Source: Spongiactinospora rosea
GTDB lineage: Bacteria > Actinomycetota > Actinomycetes > Streptosporangiales > Streptosporangiaceae
Length of the DNA stretch: 64,000 nucleotides
Assembly (NCBI RefSeq): GCF_003315795.1
Contig: NZ_QMEY01000031.1
Span: 36,052 to 100,051, forward strand
Reading direction: 5' to 3'
The position numbers and the translations under genes were made by a program. The notes below the pieces were generated by a model. It made no database searches. It saw only the letters and a program-made list of their open reading frames with translations, and was not told the DNA's origin. Shown in pieces: positions 8,323-17,023 of the stretch (its first letter is position 1; each line of letters begins with the position of its first letter).

Positions 8323-9462
8323 ATGAGGGTCGGCCTGGTCTGTCCCTACGCCTGGGACGTGCCCGGCGGGGTGATGGCGCACGTCCGTGACCTGGCCGAG
8401 GCGCTGATCGCCGACGGTCACCACGTCTCGGTGATCGCCCCGGCCACCGACGACGCCGCCGTTCCCGAATACGTGGTGCCCGCGGGGCGGGCGGTGCCGG
8501 TGCCCTACAACGGGTCGGTGGCGCGGATGGCGTTCGGCTTCCTGTCGGCGGCCCGGGTGCGGCGCTGGATCCGCGAGGGGCGCTTCGACGTCCTGCACAT
8601 CCACGAGCCGCTGGTGCCCAGCCTGGGCGTACTGGCCTGCTGGGCGGCCAGGGGGCCGATCGTGGCCACCTTCCACGCCTCCTGGGTGCGCTCACGGGCC
8701 ATCGCGGTCGCCGAGCCGATGCTGCGCAGCGCGCTGGAGAAGATCAGCGGCCGGATCGCGGTCTCCGACGCGGCCAGGAAGAGCCTGGTCGAGCAGTTCG
8801 GCGGGGACACCGTGCTGATCCCCAACGGCGTGACGGTGAGCCGCTACGCCGAGGGCGAGCCGCTCGACGGCTGGGGCCCGGACGGCCACACGCTGGGCTT
8901 CCTGGGCCGGATGGACGAGCCCCGCAAGGGCCTGCCGATCCTGCTGGACGCGTTCGCCGAGCTGGCCGCCGAACGCCCGCGCACGCGGCTGCTGATCGCC
9001 GGTCCCGGCGACGCCGACGACGTCTACGAGCGGGTGCCCGCCGAGTTCCACGACCGGGTCACCCTGCTGGGCATGGTCAGCGAGGAGGAGAAGGTCCGCG
9101 CCTACCACTCGGTGGACGTCTTCTGCGCTCCCAACACCGGCGGGGAGAGCTTCGGCATCGTGCTCGCCGAGGCGATGTCGGCCGGGGCCACCGTGCTGGC
9201 CAGCGACATCCCGGCGTTTCGCCGGGTGCTGGGCGACGGCGAGGCGGGCGCCCTGTTCCGCAACGGCGACCCGGGGTCGCTGGCGCGGGAGGCCGGGCGG
9301 CTGCTCGACGACCCTGAACGCAGGACCCGCCTGGCGGAGGAGGCGCGGCGCGCGGTGCTCAAGTACGACTGGTCCACGGTGGCGCGTGACGTGGTGCGGG
9401 TGTACGAGACGGTGACCCAGCACGAGGCGGGGGTCGTGGAGGACAGGTCGGACGCCCCATGA
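8323..9462 (+). CDS. pimA: Phosphatidylinositol alpha-mannosyltransferase
   Basis: 379-residue GT-B (GT4 family) glycosyltransferase. The N-terminus MRVGLVCPYAWDVPGGVMAHV has the GGV sugar-acceptor loop. The C-terminal donor domain contains GRMDEPRKGLPILLDAF and the EX7E-type stretch NTGGESFGIVLAEAMSAGATVLASD. It transfers the first mannose from GDP-mannose to phosphatidylinositol on the cytoplasmic side. I chose ATG 8323 since homologues begin MR(I/V)G(I/L)VCPY; GTG 8314 would add three residues. The gene follows patA by 12 bp and overlaps the next gene by four (ATGA), so it is part of one operon. Confidence 0.92.
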   Translation: MRVGLVCPYAWDVPGGVMAHVRDLAEALIADGHHVSVIAPATDDAAVPEYVVPAGRAVPVPYNGSVARMAFGFLSAARVRRWIREGRFDVLHIHEPLVPSLGVLACWAARGPIVATFHASWVRSRAIAVAEPMLRSALEKISGRIAVSDAARKSLVEQFGGDTVLIPNGVTVSRYAEGEPLDGWGPDGHTLGFLGRMDEPRKGLPILLDAFAELAAERPRTRLLIAGPGDADDVYERVPAEFHDRVTLLGMVSEEEKVRAYHSVDVFCAPNTGGESFGIVLAEAMSAGATVLASDIPAFRRVLGDGEAGALFRNGDPGSLAREAGRLLDDPERRTRLAEEARRAVLKYDWSTVARDVVRVYETVTQHEAGVVEDRSDAP

Positions 9463-10001
9463 CGTCCACGGTGGTCATCTTGGTGGTGGGCGTCGTGCTG
9501 GTGCTCACCGCCGTCTACATCTCCTGGCGGGCCGGCCGGCTGGACCGCCTGCACATCCGCCTGGAGCTCGCCCAGGAGGCGCTGGACGCGGCCCTGGTGC
9601 GGCGTGCCGCCGTCTGCCTGGAGCTGGCCGCCTCCCGGATCCTGGACCCGGCCACGTCGCTGGTGCTCGCCTCGGCCGCCCACGAGGCCCGTACGGCGGG
9701 CCCCGACGAACGCGAGCACGCCGAGAGCGACCTGTCCGGCACCCTGCGGGCGGCGGTGGAGCAGGAGCGCTTCCGGGAGAAGCTGGCCGAGGCCCCCGGC
9801 GGGGCCGGGCTGCTGGAGGAGCTGGACGAGGCCGTGGCCAAGGTCGTCTACGCCCGCAGGTTCTACAACAACGCGGTCGGGGTCACCCGTACCGCCCAGC
9901 GCCGCTGGCTGGCCCGCACGCTGCGGCTGGCCGGGCGTACCGAGTACCCGAACTTCTTCGAGATCGACGACACCCCGCCCGCGTCGATGGCGGCCGAGTG
10001 A
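9459..10001 (+). CDS. LemA-like membrane-anchored protein
   Basis: 180 residues. One N-terminal membrane helix (about 4-23) is followed by an Ala/Leu/Glu-rich helical domain, then YNNAVGVTRTAQRRW and a C-terminal YPNFFEID, which recalls the LemA signature (YNxAV, later FP and FE). Function of LemA proteins is not settled. ATG 9459 overlaps the pimA stop (ATGA), so it is co-translated with the lipid genes. The M. tuberculosis locus has a NUDIX gene in this slot, and this protein has no NUDIX box. The LemA assignment rests on pattern recognition only. Confidence 0.65.
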   Translation: MTSTVVILVVGVVLVLTAVYISWRAGRLDRLHIRLELAQEALDAALVRRAAVCLELAASRILDPATSLVLASAAHEARTAGPDEREHAESDLSGTLRAAVEQERFREKLAEAPGGAGLLEELDEAVAKVVYARRFYNNAVGVTRTAQRRWLARTLRLAGRTEYPNFFEIDDTPPASMAAE

Positions 10002-10131
10002 CCTGTCGTGATCCGCTCCGTATGGTGTGGAGTGGGGGTTTGTTGACCTTCGTTACCCATTTTTGAGCTTTTCCGCAGGTCGCATCGGTAAGCTCTTCCC
10101 GATTCACGGCAAAACCGGAGGGGGATGACTC

Positions 10132-11148
10132 GTGCGGGCATATCGGGTGATGACGGTCGCGCTGGCCGGAGTGGCCGTCCTGGTTCCCAGCGTGGCCTGC
10201 TCCTCCGGCGGCGGCGGTGGCGGATCGGCGGCCGGACCGCAGAGCCCCGCGCCCCCCTCGCCCACACCGACCCCGCAGCCCGAGCACCCCTTCACCGGCA
10301 GGCCGTCCGCCCAGCGCAAGCCGGTGCTGGCGGTCAAGATCGAGAACACCGCCGCGGGCAAGCCGCAGATCGGGGTGGGCAGCGCGGACATCGTCTACGT
10401 CGAGCAGGTCGAGGGCGGCCTCACCCGGCTGATGGCGGTCTTCTCCTCCAAGCTGCCGCCGAAGGTCGGCCCGGTCCGCTCGGCCAGGATCTCCGACCTG
10501 CACATCCTGCCGCAGTTCGGCAAGCCGGCGCTGGCCTACTCCGGCGTCCAGAGCAAGATGGTGCCCTACGTCCAGCAGGCGTCGCTGTTCGACGTGTCCG
10601 ACAGTGCGGCCGGGTCGGCCTACGTACGCGAGCCGGGGCGGTCCGCGCCGTACAACCTGGTGGCCAGCCCGCGCAAGCTGCTCGCCCAGGCCCCCAAGGC
10701 GACCAAGGCCAAGGACGTCGGCTTCACCTTCGCCGACGAGGCGCCCGAGGGCGGCGCCGACCGCAGGTCCTTCCGGGTGCGCTATCCGGCCGCGAACTTC
10801 GAGTTCAAGTGGTCGCAGACGCAGAAGCGGTGGCTGATCTGGCAGGACGGCAAGAAGGACATGGGCGCGGAGGGCCGCCAGCTCGGCGCGCCGACGGTCG
10901 TCGTCCAGTACGCCAAGACCACCCGCTCGGAGTTCCACGACTTCACCGGCAGCTACACGCCGCTGATCCACACGACCGGCAAGGGCAGGGCCGTGGTGCT
11001 GCGCGACGGCAAGGCGTACAAGGCCCGGTGGGAGCGCAAGTCGGAGGAGGAGGGCACGGCCTTCACCACCGAGGCGGGGGAGCCGCTGCCGTTCGCCAGA
11101 GGGCAGGTCTGGGTGGTCATCGCCGCGCCCAAGCCGGTGCAACCCTGA
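10132..11148 (+). CDS. DUF3048 family lipoprotein
   Basis: 338 residues. An N-terminal signal ends near VPSVAC-SSGGGGGG. The Cys would be lipidated, although the -3 position is Ser rather than the usual Leu. A Pro/Gly linker follows (about 24-55), then a DUF3048 (YerB-like) domain with AVKIEN, ADIVYVEQVEGGLTRLMAVF and VGPVRSARISDLHILPQFG. Function of the family is unknown; an extracytoplasmic, envelope-associated role is likely. The start is GTG 10132 with GGAGGGGG eight bases before. It stands alone between the PIM operon and pdxS; a TAAGCT -10-like hexamer lies at 10089-10094. Confidence 0.82.
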   Translation: MRAYRVMTVALAGVAVLVPSVACSSGGGGGGSAAGPQSPAPPSPTPTPQPEHPFTGRPSAQRKPVLAVKIENTAAGKPQIGVGSADIVYVEQVEGGLTRLMAVFSSKLPPKVGPVRSARISDLHILPQFGKPALAYSGVQSKMVPYVQQASLFDVSDSAAGSAYVREPGRSAPYNLVASPRKLLAQAPKATKAKDVGFTFADEAPEGGADRRSFRVRYPAANFEFKWSQTQKRWLIWQDGKKDMGAEGRQLGAPTVVVQYAKTTRSEFHDFTGSYTPLIHTTGKGRAVVLRDGKAYKARWERKSEEEGTAFTTEAGEPLPFARGQVWVVIAAPKPVQP

Positions 11149-11270
11149 CGCGGTGTCCACCGAGGTCAGGCGATCCACTCCGAATTGGCGTGCCACCTTG
11201 CGTTCGGGACTTTGGAGTCAGGACCTATCCTTGAGTCGATAGATACGCCCGCCTTGTGAGGTATGCACCC

Positions 11271-12185
11271 GTGTCGAGCAGTACTCCTGAAGTTACCGAA
11301 ACCCCCGCCACCGGCACCGCCAGGGTCAAGCGCGGCATGGCCGAGATGCTCAAGGGCGGCGTCATCATGGACGTGGTCACCGCCGAGCAGGCCAAGATCG
11401 CCGAAGACGCCGGAGCGGTCGCGGTCATGGCCCTTGAGCGGGTTCCCGCCGACATCAGGGCCCAGGGCGGCGTGTCCCGGATGAGCGACCCGGACATGAT
11501 CGAGGGCATCATCTCCGCGGTCTCCATCCCGGTCATGGCCAAGGCCCGCATCGGCCACTTCGTCGAGGCGCAGGTGCTCCAGGCGCTCGGCGTGGACTAC
11601 GTGGACGAGTCGGAGGTGCTGACCCCCGCCGACTACGCCAACCACATCGACAAGTGGAAGTTCACCGTCCCGTTCGTGTGCGGCGCGACCAACCTGGGCG
11701 AGGCGCTGCGCCGGATCACCGAGGGCGCGGCGATGATCCGCTCCAAGGGCGAGGCCGGCACCGGCGACGTCTCCAACGCCACCACGCACATGCGGCAGAT
11801 CAGGGCCGAGCTGAAGCGGCTGACCAACCTGCCGGAGGACGAGCTGTACGTCGCGGCCAAGGAGCTGCAGGCGCCGTACGAGCTGGTCGCCGAGGTCGCC
11901 AAGCTGGGCAAGCTGCCGGTGGTGCTGTTCACCGCGGGCGGCATCGCCACCCCGGCGGACGCGGCGATGATGATGCAGCTCGGCGCCGAGGGCGTGTTCG
12001 TCGGCTCGGGCATCTTCAAGTCCGGCGACCCGGCCAAGCGCGCGGCGGCCATCGTCAAGGCCACCACCTTCTACGACGACCCCGACGTCATCGCCAAGGT
12101 CTCGCGCGGGCTGGGCGAGCCGATGGTGGGCATCAACGTGGACGACATCCCGCAGCCGCACCGCCTGGCCGAGCGCGGCTGGTAG
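11271..12185 (+). CDS. pdxS: Pyridoxal 5'-phosphate synthase, PdxS subunit
   Basis: 304-residue TIM-barrel lyase that builds PLP from ribose 5-phosphate, glyceraldehyde 3-phosphate and ammonia supplied by PdxT. Key residues are present: Asp34 in VIMDVVTAEQAK, the Schiff-base Lys91 in VMAKARIGH and the second Lys about 159 in MIRSKGEAGTG. I chose GTG 11271 because GTGAGG (11256-11261) is a good ribosome site for it; the upstream in-frame GTG 11256 would lack one. Its partner pdxT is 2.2 kb downstream instead of adjacent, with phoD between. Confidence 0.95.
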   Translation: MSSSTPEVTETPATGTARVKRGMAEMLKGGVIMDVVTAEQAKIAEDAGAVAVMALERVPADIRAQGGVSRMSDPDMIEGIISAVSIPVMAKARIGHFVEAQVLQALGVDYVDESEVLTPADYANHIDKWKFTVPFVCGATNLGEALRRITEGAAMIRSKGEAGTGDVSNATTHMRQIRAELKRLTNLPEDELYVAAKELQAPYELVAEVAKLGKLPVVLFTAGGIATPADAAMMMQLGAEGVFVGSGIFKSGDPAKRAAAIVKATTFYDDPDVIAKVSRGLGEPMVGINVDDIPQPHRLAERGW

Positions 12186-12250
12186 ATCGCGAGTCCTCGC
12201 CGGCGGGCCGGGCAGGCCCGCCGGGGGCTCCGCGCGCCCCTCGCCCGAAC

Positions 12251-12281
12251 GGTTACCGACGGGTCAAGTTGGGTCAATGGC
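12251..12281 (+). promoter_or_regulatory. PHO-box-like direct repeats upstream of phoD
   Basis: Three related heptamers, GGTTACC (12251), GGTCAAG (12262) and GGTCAAT (12272), are spaced 11 and 10 bp apart about 100 bp before phoD. Streptomyces PhoP boxes are 11-nt direct repeat units with a GTTCACC-like core, and phoD is a known PhoP target there. The match to the core is partial, so this is a candidate only. Confidence 0.35.
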
Positions 12282-12374
12282 CACCGTAATTGCACCTTCA
12301 AGACACCGGGTTTCGTCAAGCTGCGGACGTCCCTGAGCTTGATCGCTCCTCCCGATCGTCTTGGAGGTCCCCCC

Positions 12375-14039
12375 ATGTCCCCGTTCACCAGGCGGTCCTT
12401 TCTGGTGACCTCCCTGGCCGCGGGCGCCGTCGCCGGTGCCGCGGAGGCGGCCTCCGCCGAGCCCGAGCCCGCCGGGCCGTCGCCGAGCGAGCTGCGCACC
12501 GACCCCTTCACCCTCGGGGTGGCCTCCGGTGACCCGGCCCACGACGGATTCGTCATCTGGACCAGGCTCGCGGTGCTGCCCCTGGCCGAGGACGGCATGG
12601 GCGGCATGCCCGCCCGCCCGGTGCCGGTGCAGTGGCAGGTCGCCGCCGACGAGCGGTTCCGCAGGATCGTGCGGCGCGGCACCTCGGTCGCGACGCCGGA
12701 GTGGGGCCACAGCGTCCATGTGGAGCTGGACGACATGCTCTCCGACCGGGAGTACTGGTACCGGTTCAAGGTGGGCCGATACGTCTCCCCGGTGGGCCGG
12801 GCCCGTACCGCGCCCCACCCGCTGTCCTACGGCGGCGCGCTGGCCATGGCCTTCGTGTCGTGCTCGCAGTACGAGCACGGCTACTTCACCGCCTACCGCC
12901 GGCTGGCGGAGGAGGCCCCCGACCTGATCCTGCACCTCGGCGACTACCAGTACGAGTACAAGCGCGACACGTACAACATCCCCGGCGGCAACGTCCGTCA
13001 CCACGAGGGGCCGGAGACCGAGACGCTGGCGGGCTACCGCCAGCGGCACGCCCAGTACAAGACCGACCCCGACCTGCGGGCCGCGCACGCCGTCACCACC
13101 TGGGCGGTGGTCTGGGACGACCATGAGCTGGACAACAACTGGGCCGACGAGGTGCCCGAGCGGCCCGACATCCCGCAGCCGAACTTCCGCGCCCGGCGCG
13201 AGGCCGCCTTCCGTGCCTACTACGAGAACATGCCGCTGCGCCGCACGTCCGTCCCGCGCGGCATCGACATGCAGCTCTACCGGCGCATCCGGTGGGGCCG
13301 GCTGGCCACGTTCCACATGCTGGACACCCGGCAGTACCGTGACGACCAGGGCTGCGGCGACGGCTACCGCAACTGCCCCGACTCGGTGGACCCGGCCCGT
13401 TCCATCACCGGCGCGGCGCAGGAGGAGTGGCTGCTGCGCGGCTTCCACCACTCCCGGGCGCACTGGGACATCCTCGGTCAGCAGGTGTTCTTCGCCCAGC
13501 GCGACAACAACGCCGGTCCGCTCAAGGTGACCAGCCAGGACGCCTGGGACGGCTACGTGGCCTCCCGCGAGCGGATCACCCGGGGCTGGGTCGAGGCCAA
13601 GGTCAGGAACCCCGTCGTGCTCACCGGCGACGTGCACGCGCACTGGGCGAGCGACCTCAAGCTCGACTACGACGACCCCACCTCGGCGACCGTGGGCTCG
13701 GAACTGGTCGCCTCCTCCATCACCTCCGGCGGCGACGGGTCCGACTCCGACCCGGCCGCGCACCCGTTCCTGAAGATCAACCCGCATCTGCGGTTCTTCA
13801 ACGACCAGCGGGGATACGTGACCACGAAGATCACTAGGTCGGAGATCAGCGCCGACTTCCGGGTGCTGCCCGCGGTGAGCGTGCCGGACGCGCCGGTGCA
13901 CACCAAGGCGAGCTTCGTGATCGAGGACCGGGTGCCCGGTCCGCGGCTGACGTACCTGCGGCCGGTCGACCCGGCGGCCAGGCGCGACGGCGGGGACCCC
14001 GTGCAGGAGACCGTCGACCGGGAGACAAAGCGACCCTGA
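12375..14039 (+). CDS. phoD: Alkaline phosphatase D (Tat-exported phosphodiesterase/phosphatase)
   Basis: 554 residues. A twin-arginine signal MSPFTRRSFLVTSLAAGA with an Ala-rich cleavage region (to about 35) directs folded export. A PhoD N-terminal domain (DPFTLGVASGDP) and a metallophosphatase core follow, with SCSQYEHGYFTAYR, ILHLGDYQYEY, WAVVWDDHELDNNWADE, MLDTRQYRD and LTGDVHAHWASD, which carry the metal ligands. It releases phosphate from phosphomono- and diesters outside the cell. ATG 12375 lies eight bases after TTGGAGG; an in-frame upstream start at 12339 would bury the Tat signal. A perfect hairpin terminator follows. Its place between pdxS and pdxT is unusual. Confidence 0.93.
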   Translation: MSPFTRRSFLVTSLAAGAVAGAAEAASAEPEPAGPSPSELRTDPFTLGVASGDPAHDGFVIWTRLAVLPLAEDGMGGMPARPVPVQWQVAADERFRRIVRRGTSVATPEWGHSVHVELDDMLSDREYWYRFKVGRYVSPVGRARTAPHPLSYGGALAMAFVSCSQYEHGYFTAYRRLAEEAPDLILHLGDYQYEYKRDTYNIPGGNVRHHEGPETETLAGYRQRHAQYKTDPDLRAAHAVTTWAVVWDDHELDNNWADEVPERPDIPQPNFRARREAAFRAYYENMPLRRTSVPRGIDMQLYRRIRWGRLATFHMLDTRQYRDDQGCGDGYRNCPDSVDPARSITGAAQEEWLLRGFHHSRAHWDILGQQVFFAQRDNNAGPLKVTSQDAWDGYVASRERITRGWVEAKVRNPVVLTGDVHAHWASDLKLDYDDPTSATVGSELVASSITSGGDGSDSDPAAHPFLKINPHLRFFNDQRGYVTTKITRSEISADFRVLPAVSVPDAPVHTKASFVIEDRVPGPRLTYLRPVDPAARRDGGDPVQETVDRETKRP

Positions 14040-14045
14040 CTTTGT

Positions 14046-14075
14046 AAAGGGCGGCGGCCGGGGCCGCCGCCCTTT
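14046..14075 (+). terminator. Intrinsic terminator after phoD
   Basis: Perfect stem AAAGGGCGGCGGCC / GGCCGCCGCCCTTT with a 2-nt apical loop (effectively a 4-6 nt loop), seven bases after the phoD stop and ending in TTTCCT. Typical high-GC actinobacterial terminator. Confidence 0.85.
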
Positions 14076-14357
14076 CCTCGGCCGGATACTCGGCCAGGCC
14101 GGCGGTCCGCCTCTCCCTGGAGCTGCGCCATCTGGTGATGCCGCTGCGCCGGGTCTCCGAGGGGCGGTCGCGCCGTTCGCCGCCACCGGGGTCGGCGAGG
14201 AGATCCACCCGGGCCTGCCCTACCACCTGGCCCCGCTGAACAGGGTGGACGCGGGCCACGCCGGGCGGGATGCCCTGTTGAGGGCGTGATCTGGGAAGAT
14301 TGCTGACCATCTGGGCGTTGCAGTCCAGATGCCATCCCGCGACCCGAAGGAAGTCCT
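14076..14357 (+). other. Non-coding or decayed stretch between phoD and pdxT
   Basis: About 280 bp with no intact gene. The segment about 14103-14160 reads LSLELRHLVMPLRRVSE in one frame. After a +1 shift, 14155-14289 reads on as GAVAPFAATGVGEE...DALLRA with a TGA at 14287-14289. The codon-like GC pattern and the single frame change could mean the tail of a decayed gene, but I recognise no family. The pdxT ribosome site GAAGGAAG is at 14345-14352. Confidence 0.35.
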
Positions 14358-14960
14358 GTGACCAATGTGCCCGTCATCGGTGTGCTCGCGCTGCAGGGAG
14401 ACGTCCGCGAGCATCTGAGTGCCTTGCGCGAGGCCGGCGCCGACGCCCGTGCGGTACGGCGTCCCGCCGAGCTGGACGAGGTCGGCGCACTGGTCATACC
14501 CGGCGGGGAGTCCACGACCATGTGGAAGCTCGCCGAGACGTTCGAGATCCTAGAGCCGCTGCGCCTGCGGATCAAGGAGGGGATGCCCGCCTACGGGTCC
14601 TGCGCCGGCATGATCATGCTGGCCGACCGCATCGAGGGCGGCGTGACCGGGCAGCAGACCATCGGCGGTATCGATATGGTGGTGCGCCGCAACGCCTTCG
14701 GGCGTCAGGTCGACTCCTTCGAGTCCGACATCGAGTTCGCCGGGCGGGGAGACCTGCGCGCGGTGTTCATCCGGGCGCCGTGGGTGGAGTCGGTGGGTGA
14801 TCGGGTCGAAGTGCTGGGCCGTACGCACGCGGGGGATAGGATCGTCGCGGTCCGTCAGGGCCCGCTGCTCGCGACGTCCTTCCATCCCGAGCTGACCGGT
14901 GACGGCCGCGTGCACGCGTACTTTGTCGAGATGGTTCGTAGAGACACTAGGGAGCGCTAG
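14358..14960 (+). CDS. pdxT: Pyridoxal 5'-phosphate synthase glutaminase, PdxT subunit
   Basis: 200-residue class I glutamine amidotransferase that hydrolyses glutamine and channels ammonia to PdxS. The triad is complete: Cys82 in AYGSCAGMIML, and His176 and Glu178 in SFHPELTGD. The oxyanion strand IPGGESTTM is at 48-55. GTG 14358 follows GAAGGAAG. The stop lies three bases before yebC, so the two are co-transcribed as in M. tuberculosis Rv2604c-Rv2603c. Confidence 0.95.
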   Translation: MTNVPVIGVLALQGDVREHLSALREAGADARAVRRPAELDEVGALVIPGGESTTMWKLAETFEILEPLRLRIKEGMPAYGSCAGMIMLADRIEGGVTGQQTIGGIDMVVRRNAFGRQVDSFESDIEFAGRGDLRAVFIRAPWVESVGDRVEVLGRTHAGDRIVAVRQGPLLATSFHPELTGDGRVHAYFVEMVRRDTRER

Positions 14961-14963
14961 GCG

Positions 14964-15716
14964 ATGTCCGGCCACTCCAAATGGGCGACGACCAAGCACA
15001 AGAAGGCCGCGCTGGATGCCAAGCGGGGCAAGCTGTTCGCCAAGCTCATCAAGAACATCGAGGTCGCGGCGAGGACGGGCGGCCCCGACCCGGACGGCAA
15101 CCCCACGCTCTTCGACGCCATCCAGAAGGCCAGGAAGAACTCGGTTCCGCTGGACAACATCGAGCGCGCCAGGAAGCGCGGCGGCGGGCTTGAGGCGGGC
15201 GGCGCCGACTGGCAGACCATCATGTACGAGGGCTACGCCGCCGGCGGCGTAGCCGTGCTGGTGGAGTGCCTCACCGACAACCGCAACCGCGCGGCCTCCG
15301 AGGTGCGCGTGGCGATGACCCGCAACGGCGGCTCGATGGCCGACCCGGGCTCGGTCTCCTACATGTTCAACCGCAAGGGCGTCGTGATCGTGCCCAAGGC
15401 GGGCGACCTGTCGGAGGACGACGTGCTCACCGCCGTCCTCGACGCGGGCGCCGAGGAGGTCAACGACCTCGGCGAGTCCTTCGAGGTGGTCTCCGAGGCC
15501 GGTGACCTCGTGGAGGTCCGCAAGGCGTTGCAGGCCGCGGGCATCGACTACGAGTCCGCCGAGCAGTCCTTCCTGCCCTCGGTGAGCATCGCCCTGGACG
15601 AGGACGGCGCGCGCAAGGTGTTCCGCCTGCTGGAGGCGCTGGAGGACAGCGACGACGTACAGAACGTCTGGGCCAACTTCGATGTCTCCGACGACATCAT
15701 GGCCAAGCTGGACTAA
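14964..15716 (+). CDS. yebC: YebC/PmpR family protein
   Basis: 250 residues of the YebC/TACO1 family. It has the N-terminal SGHSKWATTKHKKAALDAKRGKLF signature, IMYEGYAAGGVAVLVECLTDN and GSMADPGSVSYMFNRKG. Members bind nucleic acid and have been linked both to transcription control and to translation of hard-to-read stretches. ATG 14964 is preceded by GGGAG (14950-14954). It sits between pdxT and ruvCAB, a widely conserved order in actinobacteria. Confidence 0.93.
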   Translation: MSGHSKWATTKHKKAALDAKRGKLFAKLIKNIEVAARTGGPDPDGNPTLFDAIQKARKNSVPLDNIERARKRGGGLEAGGADWQTIMYEGYAAGGVAVLVECLTDNRNRAASEVRVAMTRNGGSMADPGSVSYMFNRKGVVIVPKAGDLSEDDVLTAVLDAGAEEVNDLGESFEVVSEAGDLVEVRKALQAAGIDYESAEQSFLPSVSIALDEDGARKVFRLLEALEDSDDVQNVWANFDVSDDIMAKLD

Positions 15717-15746
15717 ATGGGTTCGCGCGCGCCCGGGGAAAATGCG

Positions 15747-15752
15747 TAGTTT
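15747..15752 (+). promoter_or_regulatory. -10-like hexamer TAGTTT; possible leaderless start of acetyltransferase gene
   Basis: TAGTTT ends nine bases before ATG 15761, so transcription would begin at or next to the start codon. No Shine-Dalgarno sequence lies between them and no clear -35 is seen. Confidence 0.35.
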
Positions 15753-15760
15753 TGGTCCTT

Positions 15761-16918
15761 ATGGACATTCGTGACCTTACGGCAGGCGACCTGGAGGCCG
15801 TGCTCGACAATCGCAGGCGCGCGTTCGGCCCGGTGCCCGAGGGCGATCTGGAGTCCTGGCGTGAGGGCATGCTGGCGCAGCTTCCGCAGGGCCGCTGCCT
15901 CGGCGTCTTCGACGGGCCGAGGCTGGTCGCCTCCGCCCGGATCGGCGAGTTCCGGCAGTGGTGGCACGGCCGTCCCGTCTCGATGGGCGGAGTGGGCGGC
16001 GTGGCCGTGATGCCGGAGGAGCGCGGGCGCGGGGTCGGCGGCATGCTGATGCGCGCGGTGATCGAGCGCTGCGCCGAGCTGGGGCACTCGACCTCCGTGC
16101 TCTTCCCCGCCACCACCCCCATCTACCGGGGCGTGGGCTACGAACACGCGGGCGGCCACTACGTCGCGACCCTGTCCGCGGAGGCGCTGCGCGGGCTCGG
16201 CGCGCCCGGCGAGCCGGTCAAGCTGCGCAGGCTCGGCCCCGACGACGCGCCCGAGGTGATGGCCATCGTGGAGCGCGTCTACGCGGCGGGCCGGGCAAGC
16301 GGCCCCATCTGCTGGAACGAGCAGGTCTGGCGGCACTGGCTGGGTGAGAAGGACGACCTCATCTACGGCACCGACGACGGGTTCGTGATCTACCGCTGGG
16401 ACGGCGATGACATCGACGTGGACAACCTCGTCGCGGGCTCGGAGGCCACCGCACGCGCGCTGTGGTCCCTGGTGGGCACCGCCTCCTCCGTCGCCAAGTC
16501 CGTCCGCGCGTGCATCGCGCCGGACGACCCGATGCTCTGGATGCTGCGCGAGCGTTCGCGAGAGGACTGGCGGCACATCCGCTGGATGCTGCGGCTGATC
16601 GACGTACCCGCCGCCGTCGCCGGGCGCGGGTTCCCCGCGGGCGTCGCGCTCGACACCCTCCTGACCGTGGACGACCCCGAGCGGCCCGCCAATTCCGGGA
16701 CCTGGCGGCTGCGTGTCGAGGGCGGTGAGGGCGCGCTGACCCGGGCGGCCGGGGGAGAGGGGCCGCGCCTTTCGATCGGCGCCCTGTCGGCCCTGTACGC
16801 CGGGGTCCCGGCTGTGGTGCTGCGCCGCTCCGGCCTGATGACGGGCGGCGACCCCGGCGCGGACGAAGCGCTGGAATCGGCCTTCGCCGGCACGGCGTAC
16901 ATGGTGGACTACTTCTGA
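15761..16918 (+). CDS. Eis-like GNAT N-acetyltransferase
   Basis: 385 residues with the three-part Eis architecture. An N-terminal GNAT domain (about 1-150) carries the acetyl-CoA loop VAVMPEERGRGVGGMLM. A second degenerate GNAT domain and a C-terminal sterol-carrier-like domain (about 285-385) follow. The protein ends in DYF, and in M. tuberculosis Eis the terminal Phe carboxylate acts as the catalytic base, so the same chemistry is likely here. Eis enzymes acetylate amines of aminoglycosides and other cations; the natural substrate is unknown. ATG 15761 is preferred over TTG 15752. There is no ribosome site, consistent with leaderless translation. Confidence 0.85.
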   Translation: MDIRDLTAGDLEAVLDNRRRAFGPVPEGDLESWREGMLAQLPQGRCLGVFDGPRLVASARIGEFRQWWHGRPVSMGGVGGVAVMPEERGRGVGGMLMRAVIERCAELGHSTSVLFPATTPIYRGVGYEHAGGHYVATLSAEALRGLGAPGEPVKLRRLGPDDAPEVMAIVERVYAAGRASGPICWNEQVWRHWLGEKDDLIYGTDDGFVIYRWDGDDIDVDNLVAGSEATARALWSLVGTASSVAKSVRACIAPDDPMLWMLRERSREDWRHIRWMLRLIDVPAAVAGRGFPAGVALDTLLTVDDPERPANSGTWRLRVEGGEGALTRAAGGEGPRLSIGALSALYAGVPAVVLRRSGLMTGGDPGADEALESAFAGTAYMVDYF

Positions 16919-16977
16919 GCGGGCCGTACCCGCGGCGCCCCGGGGTGTCGCGGATGCGCGCCGGGGCCGGGACGCGA

Positions 16978-16983
16978 TAGAGT
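16978..16983 (+). promoter_or_regulatory. -10-like hexamer TAGAGT upstream of ruvC
   Basis: TAGAGT, in the context GCGATAGAGTCG, lies about 40 bp before ruvC, with no clear -35. It fits the TANNNT class seen before other genes here, including the rRNA promoter. Confidence 0.35.
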
Positions 16984-17023
16984 CGCCCCGAACTGGTGTT
17001 CGGCCATAGGGGGAGGGGTGCGC

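Noticed and set aside
14103..14289. A real gene between phoD and pdxT
   Set aside because: Needs a frameshift, has no start or ribosome site, and matches no family I recognise; listed only as possible decayed DNA.
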